Source of the DNA: CAYGHG01 sp964349515
GTDB taxonomy: Bacteria > Oederibacteriota > PGYV01 > CAYGHG01
DNA length: 12,265 nt
Direction: 5' to 3'
Assembly (NCBI GenBank): GCA_964349515.1
Contig: CAYGHG010000077.1
Coordinates: forward strand, 1-12,265
Translations under genes and position numbers: made by a program
In this document: piece by piece, positions 6,850-12,265 of the stretch
How positions within the stretch are numbered: the first letter of the stretch is position 1
Layout of the letters: each line of letters starts with the position of its first letter
Notes under the pieces: generated by a model
Told to the model about the DNA's origin: nothing
Databases searched by the model: none
Seen by the model: only the letters and a program-made list of their open reading frames with translations

Positions 6850-6905
6850 AACCTTTACACTTTACACCTTTACACTCGCCCTTCGTTCTTTGAACCTTTA
6901 CACTT
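6839..6905 (-). repeat. 24-bp direct repeat pair and three 10-bp copies crossing a gene's 3' end
   Basis: Positions 6839-6862 and 6882-6905 match at 23 of 24 bases (offset 43). The 10-mer CCTTTACACT occurs three times, at 6852-6861, 6867-6876 and 6895-6904. The rightmost 24-bp copy is entirely coding (last residues of the 153-residue protein), the middle 10-mer contains that gene's stop codon, and the left copy is intergenic. The block continues directly from heptad array B. Confidence 0.9.
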
Positions 6906-7331
6906 GTCTTTTCTGCCTGTGTAAAAAAATTCACTCATCACCCAGCCCTTTGACCACCTGTACAGTATGGAATAGCCGAGAGGTTTTACGTTGTTCATGA
7001 GCTGGTCGGGTATCATATGCACGAGGTATGACACGGTAAAGACAACCCCGAACTCCGGCGCTCCTGTAATCAGCGCGCCTGCCCAGGCGAGCGCTATGTA
7101 TTCCCAGCCGTGGAATATTACGTAAAGTTTTTCAAAATCGCCCTTATATGATTTAACAAACAGATCCTTAAAATTGAACTTCCTTTCCTCGCGTATGTAG
7201 TCTATAACGTGGTCAACATCCACGAGAAACCCGAGAAAAAGCGAAAGTGCCACATACCAGATATTCCCGGTAAAAAACCATACGCCCGCGGCAACAGGCG
7301 CGCTCGCCATTACATGATGCTCAAGCTTCAT
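6870..7331 (-). CDS. Small membrane protein with metal-site-like His/Asp motifs, possibly YdjM/DUF457-like
   Basis: This 153-residue protein has about three to four hydrophobic segments (10-21, 23-40, 76-90, 94-107). Polar residues placed in or near the membrane are notable: HH (5-6), DVDHVIDY (38-45), HGWE (74-77) and HMIPDQ (105-110). A short N-terminal His followed by DxDH recalls the YdjM/DUF457 'inner membrane-associated metal-dependent hydrolase' group, and binding of one or two metal ions is a reasonable inference, but membership is not certain. The ATG overlaps the argH stop by 11 bp and only a weak ribosome site (AGG) precedes it, so translation is probably coupled to argH. The C-terminal tail (residues 143-150, KCKGSKNE) is encoded by a 24-bp intergenic-type repeat, so the true family domain probably ends near residue 140. 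Confidence 0.7.
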   Translation of the reverse strand: MKLEHHVMASAPVAAGVWFFTGNIWYVALSLFLGFLVDVDHVIDYIREERKFNFKDLFVKSYKGDFEKLYVIFHGWEYIALAWAGALITGAPEFGVVFTVSYLVHMIPDQLMNNVKPLGYSILYRWSKGWVMSEFFYTGRKDKCKGSKNEGRV

Positions 7332-8694
7332 CTTTCAGGTACTGCCCTGCGGCGGCAATCTGCTCTTCTATGGACCCGGGCGATGTGGAGCCGGATGTTT
7401 TTTTCATTTCTGCCGAGCGTGAAGGCTTTAAAAGGGCAAAGACCGCGTCATCAAAATGTTTTGAAACTTTTTTTGCTTCCTTGGAGGAGAGTTCGCCGAA
7501 GTCCTTGCCGTTTTCCACGCAGTATGCCACAAGTTTCCCGGTAAGCTCGTGCGCCTCCCTGAAAGAGAGTTTCTTTTTTGTGACCAGATAGTCGGCAAAA
7601 TCCACAGCGTAGAGAAAGGAGTTTTTCGCGGCTTTTCCCGCGGCCGTCCTGAATGTAATATGCCGTATCAGTTTTTCGGCAATTGAAAGCATCGGCTTTA
7701 TCTCGTCGCAGGCCCTGAAAATCAGAATTTTATCTTCCTGCAGGTCTTTGTTATAGGCAAGCGGCAGCCCCTTCATCATGGAGAGCCCCGCCATCAGCGA
7801 GCCGTAAAAGCCCCCTGTCTTTCCGCGCAGGAGTTCGGCTATGTCCGGGTTTTTTTTCTGCGGCATTATGCTGGAGCCTGTCGCGAACGAGTCGTCAATT
7901 TCTATGAATTTAAACTCCGCGGAATTATAAATTATTATCTCTTCCGCGAGCCTTGAGAGGTGCATTGCCGTAACCGAGCAGGCGTAGAGAAAATCCAGCA
8001 TAAAATCCCTGTCAGAGACGGCGTCAACGCTGTTCTCGCACACGGAAGAAAATTTCAGCTCTGCCGCGGTTAAGTTCCTGTCTATCGCGTAGTTGCTGCC
8101 CGCGAGAGCCCCCGCGCCGAGAGGCATCCTGTCGGCGCGCGACAGCACAAACTTAAACAGTTCGGAATCCCGTTTAAACATGCTGAAATAGGCAAGAAAC
8201 CACTGCGAAACGCCTATTACCTGAGCCTGCTGCATGTGTGTGTACCCCGGCATATAGCTGCCCCGGCTGTCCTCCGCGAGCGTGACAAGAGCGCGCATCA
8301 GTTTTTTTATGTACTGCCTTATGCGGCCGGCTTCCTCTTTTACAAAAAGCCTCGTATCGGTCGCCACCAGGTCATTTCTGCTCCTGCCTGTGTGCAGTTT
8401 TTTTCCCGTCACCCCTATCAGCTTGACGAGTTCCATTTCAACCGCAGAGTGGACGTCTTCATATTTTGAAAAAAATATTGAACGCTCTTTTTTTAAAAGC
8501 GCCTTTAACCCGCCTGTTATTTTCAGGTACTCTTCCTTGGTGACGGCCTTTGCCTTAAAAAGCGCCTTTGTGTGTGCAAGCCCCGCCTCCACATCATACT
8601 TAAAGAGCCTCTTGTCAAACCAAACCGAAGCGTTAAAAGCGTCAGCCTCGGGGTTAAGCGGTTTCTTAAAACGGCCCGACCATGTTTTTTTCAT
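7321..8694 (-). CDS. argH: Argininosuccinate lyase
   Basis: This 457-residue enzyme splits argininosuccinate into arginine and fumarate, the last step of arginine synthesis; the family is a cytoplasmic homotetramer. Visible family motifs are the N-terminal WSGRF (5-9), HTGRSRND (101-108), GYTHMQQAQ (150-158), DAVSDRDF (224-231) and the fumarase/lyase signature loop GSSIMPQKKNPD (273-284), which holds the catalytic serine. The length is normal (about 455-465). The start is well supported: GGGAGG (8701-8706) lies 6 nt before ATG and directly abuts the argG stop codon, so the two genes are tightly linked (12-bp gap). No aberrant residues are evident. The stop lies inside the following membrane-protein gene. 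Confidence 0.98.
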   Translation of the reverse strand: MKKTWSGRFKKPLNPEADAFNASVWFDKRLFKYDVEAGLAHTKALFKAKAVTKEEYLKITGGLKALLKKERSIFFSKYEDVHSAVEMELVKLIGVTGKKLHTGRSRNDLVATDTRLFVKEEAGRIRQYIKKLMRALVTLAEDSRGSYMPGYTHMQQAQVIGVSQWFLAYFSMFKRDSELFKFVLSRADRMPLGAGALAGSNYAIDRNLTAAELKFSSVCENSVDAVSDRDFMLDFLYACSVTAMHLSRLAEEIIIYNSAEFKFIEIDDSFATGSSIMPQKKNPDIAELLRGKTGGFYGSLMAGLSMMKGLPLAYNKDLQEDKILIFRACDEIKPMLSIAEKLIRHITFRTAAGKAAKNSFLYAVDFADYLVTKKKLSFREAHELTGKLVAYCVENGKDFGELSSKEAKKVSKHFDDAVFALLKPSRSAEMKKTSGSTSPGSIEEQIAAAGQYLKDEA

Positions 8695-8706
8695 TAAAAG
8701 CCTCCC

Positions 8707-9942
8707 TTATCTGCCCTTCTTTTTTCCGCTCTGCCTTTTGTTGACCTGGTTGAATATCTTGACCTGAAGCCCGAAAAGATTTATAAATCCGTCCGCGTCC
8801 TTCTGCGAATACACTTCATCTTCCTCAAATGTGGCGTAAGAGGCAAGGTACATGGAGTGGGGCGATTTTTTGCCCGCGCTCATTACATGGCCTTTGAAAA
8901 GTTTCACCTTTACTTCGCCTGTAACAGTCTCCTGGGTTTTGTCTATGAATACCGACAACGCCTCGCGAAGCGGCGAAAACCACATTCCGTTATAAACCAG
9001 CTCGCCAAATTTAACGGCAGCGGTTTCCTTGAAATGAAGCGTATCGCGGTCAAGCGTGAGTTCTTCAAGCTCCCTGTGCGCGTAGTAAAGTATGGTGCCG
9101 CCCGGCGTTTCATAAATACCGCGCGACTTTATGCCTACCAGCCTGTTTTCAACCATGTCAACAAGCCCCACACCGTGCCTGCCGCCCAAGGCGTTTAATT
9201 TGTTCATCATTTCAACGGGCTTCATTTTTTTACCGTTGACCGATACGGGAACGCCTTTTTCAAACGCTATGGTTACGTATTCAGCCTTATCAGGCGCGTT
9301 TTCAATCGCGCTTGTCTTGACCAGTATTTCGGAGGGCGCTTCCTTTGCCGGATCCTCAAGTATGCCGCCCTCGTGCGAGATATGCCACAGGTTGTCATCC
9401 TCGGAATATGGTTTTTTCTTTGAGGCGGTTACCGGTATGTTGTGCGCCTTTGCGTAGTCTATCGCCTGTGTGCGGGAGCGTATGTCCCATATCTTCCACG
9501 GCGCTATTATTTTCAGATGAGGCGCGAGCGCCTTGTAGGTGACTTCAAAACGCACCTGGTCGTTTCCTTTGCCGGTCGCGCCGTGCGACACCGCGTCGGC
9601 GTTTTCCTTCAGCGCCACTTCCACCTGCGTTTTCGCGATTATCGGCCTCGCGATGGAGGTTCCCATCAGGTACTTGCCCTCATATACGGCCCCTGACTTT
9701 ATCATGGGGAAAACATACTCGCGCATGAATTCCTCTTTTTTGTCCATCACATATACTTTTGAAGCCCCGCTTGCTATGGCCTTTTTTTCCACCTTTTTAA
9801 AATCATCAACCTGCCCGACGTCTATGACGCAGGCTATTACCTCACAGCCGTAGTTTTCTTTCAGCCATGGCACGATAATAGATGTGTCAAGCCCGCCCGA
9901 GTAAGCCAGAACAACCTTTTCCGCCTTTGTAACTTTTTTCAT
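8707..9942 (-). CDS. argG: Argininosuccinate synthase
   Basis: This 411-residue ATP-dependent ligase joins citrulline and aspartate to make argininosuccinate. The N-type ATP pyrophosphatase loop AYSGGLDTS is at 13-21. HGATGKGNDQVRFE (120-133) and YSEDDNLW (179-186) are the expected nucleotide- and substrate-binding segments. The length fits the common bacterial type (about 395-415). The lysine/arginine-rich last residues (from about 400) form a short basic tail. AAGGAG at 9951-9956 lies 8 nt before ATG. A gap of 54 bp separates it from argF; no terminator is seen there. Confidence 0.98.
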   Translation of the reverse strand: MKKVTKAEKVVLAYSGGLDTSIIVPWLKENYGCEVIACVIDVGQVDDFKKVEKKAIASGASKVYVMDKKEEFMREYVFPMIKSGAVYEGKYLMGTSIARPIIAKTQVEVALKENADAVSHGATGKGNDQVRFEVTYKALAPHLKIIAPWKIWDIRSRTQAIDYAKAHNIPVTASKKKPYSEDDNLWHISHEGGILEDPAKEAPSEILVKTSAIENAPDKAEYVTIAFEKGVPVSVNGKKMKPVEMMNKLNALGGRHGVGLVDMVENRLVGIKSRGIYETPGGTILYYAHRELEELTLDRDTLHFKETAAVKFGELVYNGMWFSPLREALSVFIDKTQETVTGEVKVKLFKGHVMSAGKKSPHSMYLASYATFEEDEVYSQKDADGFINLFGLQVKIFNQVNKRQSGKKKGR

Positions 9943-9996
9943 CTTCTCCGCTCCTTATTGGTCATAATTGTGTTTTGTATTAACTTTACACTGTCT

Positions 9997-10941
9997 CTAT
10001 CTCCCCATCAGCAGCGCCAGTATCCCCTTCTGTGCGTGGAGCCTGTTTTCCGCCTGGTCAAACACTACTGAATGCGCGCCGTCCATTACTTCGTCGGTTA
10101 TCTCATCGCCCCTGTGCGCGGGCAGGCAGTGCATTACCAGGCAGTCGGGCTTTGCTTTTTTTATCAGCCCCGCATTTATCTGATACGGCACAAAAACTTT
10201 TTTTCTCTCTTCAGCCTGTTCTTCCTGCCCCATACTCGCCCAGACATCGGTGTAAACTACATCAGCGCCCTCAACAGCCTCTTCCGCGCTGTTAGTGATA
10301 ATCACTTTTGTCTTTGAAACCGCCGCAAAAGCCTTTGATTTTTCAACCACGGCAGAGTCAGGCTCAAACCCCTTGGGCGAAGCCACCCTTAAGTTTATGT
10401 CCATCTTGGGCGCGGCAAAAAGCCACGAGTTGCATACATTATTTCCGTCGCCCACATACGCCACCGTCAGCCCGGAAAGCGCCTTTTTCTTTTCCTTAAG
10501 CGTAAACAGGTCGGCTATTATCTGGCACGGGTGCGAAAAATCAGTCAACCCGTTTATGACCGGTATGGACGCATTCGCAGCAAGTTCTTTTACCTCATCG
10601 TGCGCGAAAGTCCTTATCATAATCCCGTTAACAAACCGGGAGAGCACCTTTGCCGTGTCGGCAACCGATTCGCTGCGGCCCATCTGTATCTCTCCCGGGC
10701 TTAAGTACATAGCGGCGCCGCCTAACTGAAACATCGCCATTTCAAAAGAAACCCTGGTGCGCGTGGAGGGCTTGCGGAAAATCATGGCGAGCGATTTTCC
10801 GAGCAGCGGCACAAAAAGCTCCCTGTTGCGCTGCTTTGCCTTTATCATTTCGGATACATTCAGTATCGTTTCCAGCTCCTCTTTTGACATATCCTCTATT
10901 GAAATCAGGTCTTTCCTTTTGAACTTCTCGATATTAATCAT
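9997..10941 (-). CDS. argF: Ornithine carbamoyltransferase
   Basis: This 314-residue enzyme transfers the carbamoyl group from carbamoyl phosphate to ornithine, giving citrulline. The carbamoyl-phosphate motif STRTR is at 59-63, HPCQ at 137-140, the ornithine-binding loop D-x-x-x-SMG at 232-238 and HCLP at 271-274. The SMG loop and the argD/argG/argH context favour ornithine over N-acetyl- or N-succinylornithine as substrate. The length is typical (about 305-335). AGGAGG (10951-10956) lies 9 nt before ATG and is the strongest ribosome-binding site in the cluster. The stop is TAG. The gap to argD is 53 bp and contains only a 5-bp AAGCG/CGCTT hairpin. Confidence 0.98.
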   Translation of the reverse strand: MINIEKFKRKDLISIEDMSKEELETILNVSEMIKAKQRNRELFVPLLGKSLAMIFRKPSTRTRVSFEMAMFQLGGAAMYLSPGEIQMGRSESVADTAKVLSRFVNGIMIRTFAHDEVKELAANASIPVINGLTDFSHPCQIIADLFTLKEKKKALSGLTVAYVGDGNNVCNSWLFAAPKMDINLRVASPKGFEPDSAVVEKSKAFAAVSKTKVIITNSAEEAVEGADVVYTDVWASMGQEEQAEERKKVFVPYQINAGLIKKAKPDCLVMHCLPAHRGDEITDEVMDGAHSVVFDQAENRLHAQKGILALLMGR

Positions 10942-10994
10942 CTGCGATTACCTCCTGATTAAATTCTTTGTAAGCGAAACATATCCCGCTTTTA

Positions 10995-12173
10995 TCAGAT
11001 CTCTTCCAGCACTTCCTTTAATATTCCAACCGCCCTGTCAATCTGCTTCTTGTTTATCACAAGAGGCGGAACCAGCCTTATGATGTTCGGCTTGGGGCAG
11101 TTTATTATGAGCCCTTTTTCAAGCGCCTTTTTGGTCACTTCGGGCCCTATATCCGAATCAAACTCAACCCCGACTATCAGCCCGAGGCCGCGCACTTCCC
11201 TGACCCGGTCAGTGTGCAGGCACGCCAGCCTGCCGGCCAGGTACCCGCCTTTTTTAGAGGCCTCAGCTCCCATTTTTTTTGAGCTTACCTTTGTGACAGC
11301 CGCAAACCCCGCGGCGCACGATACCGGGTTTCCTCCCATAGTGGTGCCGTGGTCACCCGCTCCGTAAACAGAAAGCGCCTTTTCACCGCCAATCACACAA
11401 GACAGCGGCAGCCCTCCGCCCAGGCCCTTTGCGGCAACCACCATATCCGGCTTTATGCCGTAATGCATGTAGGCGAAGAACTTTCCCGTCCTGCCAAGCC
11501 CGGTCTGTATCTCGTCTGCTATCAGAAGTATTTTTTCTTTTTTGCACAGCGAGGCCAGCGCCTTCATGTATTTCTTTTCCGCGACGTGCACTCCCCCCTC
11601 GCACTGCACCGGCTCAATCAGTACCGCAGCCGTCTTTTTTGTCACGAGTTTTTCAAGGCTTTTTATATCATTAAACTCCGCGTAGCTGTAGCCGGGCGCC
11701 CTTGGGTTCAGGTACTTGTGAAACTTCTCCTGCCCCGTGGCCGAGAGGGCGTTTATGGTGCGGCCGTGAAAAGAATTTTTCATTGTTATGATTTCATTGG
11801 CGCCGCCCTTGTGCAGCATGCCCCATTTGCGAGCTATCTTTATCGCGACTTCCACCGCCTCGGCCCCGGAATTCACGTAAAACACCTTGCCCCAGCCGTT
11901 AAGCGTGACAAGTTTTTCCGCGAGCTTGATCTGGGAATCGCTGAAAAACCAGTTTGAAAGGTGCGTGTAACGGCCGACCTGCGCCTTTATCGCGGCGTTA
12001 ACCGCCGGGTCGTTGTAGCCGAGAAGGCTGACAGCAACACCCGCCACCATATCAATATATTCTTTGCCGTCTTTGCCGTAAAGCACAGCACCTTTACCGC
12101 GCGAGAATTCAACATTGTAGCGGTTGAATGTATTCGCTATGTATTTTTTATCCTTAGCCTTCATCACCGACAT
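10995..12173 (-). CDS. argD: Acetylornithine aminotransferase (class III, PLP-dependent)
   Basis: This 392-residue class III aminotransferase converts N-acetylglutamate semialdehyde and glutamate to N-acetylornithine; related enzymes also serve lysine synthesis. Visible motifs are NSGAEAVE (101-108), SFHGRT (134-139), the PLP-contacting LLIADEIQTGLGRTG (216-230) with Asp220, the Schiff-base lysine Lys249 in AAKGLGGG, and GTTMGGNPVSCAAG (276-289). The length suits ArgD (about 390-405), and its place ahead of argF-argG-argH supports the assignment over succinylornithine or GABA transaminases. ATG 12173 is preferred over ATG 12164 because AGGAG (12181-12185) lies 7 nt upstream. No promoter is visible between it and the window edge; the spacer is filled by a heptad repeat, so transcription probably enters from further upstream. 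Confidence 0.96.
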   Translation of the reverse strand: MSVMKAKDKKYIANTFNRYNVEFSRGKGAVLYGKDGKEYIDMVAGVAVSLLGYNDPAVNAAIKAQVGRYTHLSNWFFSDSQIKLAEKLVTLNGWGKVFYVNSGAEAVEVAIKIARKWGMLHKGGANEIITMKNSFHGRTINALSATGQEKFHKYLNPRAPGYSYAEFNDIKSLEKLVTKKTAAVLIEPVQCEGGVHVAEKKYMKALASLCKKEKILLIADEIQTGLGRTGKFFAYMHYGIKPDMVVAAKGLGGGLPLSCVIGGEKALSVYGAGDHGTTMGGNPVSCAAGFAAVTKVSSKKMGAEASKKGGYLAGRLACLHTDRVREVRGLGLIVGVEFDSDIGPEVTKKALEKGLIINCPKPNIIRLVPPLVINKKQIDRAVGILKEVLEEI

Positions 12174-12183
12174 CGTTCTTCTC

Positions 12184-12265
12184 CTGTTTTCTGTTTTGCG
12201 TTTCGCTTCTCAGTTTTCAGTTTCCAGTTTTCAGTTTCCAGTTTTCAGTTTCCAGTTTTCAGTTT
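12184..12265 (-). repeat. Heptad tandem repeat, array C (upstream of argD, runs off the window)
   Basis: From 12211 to the window end the plus strand alternates CAGTTTT and CAGTTTC, a 14-bp unit made of two 7-mers, for seven full 7-mers plus 6 bases without a mismatch. Degenerate units (CTGTTTT twice, GCGTTTC, then a 6-base unit) extend it to 12184, touching the argD ribosome-binding site. On the gene strand the unit reads AAACTGA/AAACTGG. This is the most regular of the three arrays, and its true length is unknown because it continues past base 12265. Confidence 0.92.

Noticed and set aside
12184..12265. CRISPR array
   Set aside because: The units are 7 or 14 bp, contiguous, with no unique spacers and no cas genes.

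Overview
The window is a bacterial chromosome segment. Apart from one tRNA and one small transporter, it is read almost entirely from the minus strand. Its core is an arginine biosynthesis cluster running right to left as argD, argF, argG, argH (12173 down to 7321). It continues without a clear break into four more minus-strand genes: a 153-residue membrane protein with conserved-looking His/Asp motifs, a large membrane protein with an embedded spermidine-synthase-like domain, mazG, and an alpha/beta hydrolase (ending at 3342). Overlaps of 4 to 11 bp and short gaps suggest one long transcription unit. typA/bipA (1245-3077) follows in the same direction, behind a 264-bp spacer with its own sigma70-type promoter.

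Left end: bases 1-209 hold no convincing gene. A 97-bp perfect direct repeat (211-307 and 332-428) follows, and its second copy runs into the 3' end of tRNA-Ser(GCU) (410-499, minus). A divergent promoter region (500-615) separates the tRNA from a plus-strand LysE/RhtB-family exporter (616-1248). That gene's stop codon shares bases with the stop codon of convergent typA.

How the genes work together: ArgD makes N-acetylornithine. ArgF turns ornithine into citrulline, ArgG turns citrulline into argininosuccinate, and ArgH releases arginine and fumarate. The earlier steps (argC, argJ or argE, argB) are absent and may lie to the right of the window. MazG is a housekeeping nucleotide-pool enzyme and TypA a ribosome-associated GTPase. 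No functional tie between these or the membrane proteins and arginine can be shown from the sequence.

The most distinctive non-coding feature is a family of degenerate 7-nt tandem repeats. They read AAACTGA-like on the gene-sense (minus) strand and occupy three spacers: 3307-3348, 6801-6849 and 12184-12265. Two genes have 3' ends that run into these or neighbouring repeats.

Organism: sigma70-like promoters, Shine-Dalgarno sites before most genes and a CCA-encoding tRNA gene indicate a bacterium. Protein divergence and repeat-rich spacers would suit an uncultivated lineage, but no phylum can be named from this window. Most of it is ordinary metabolism; no defence island, CRISPR array or mobile element was found.
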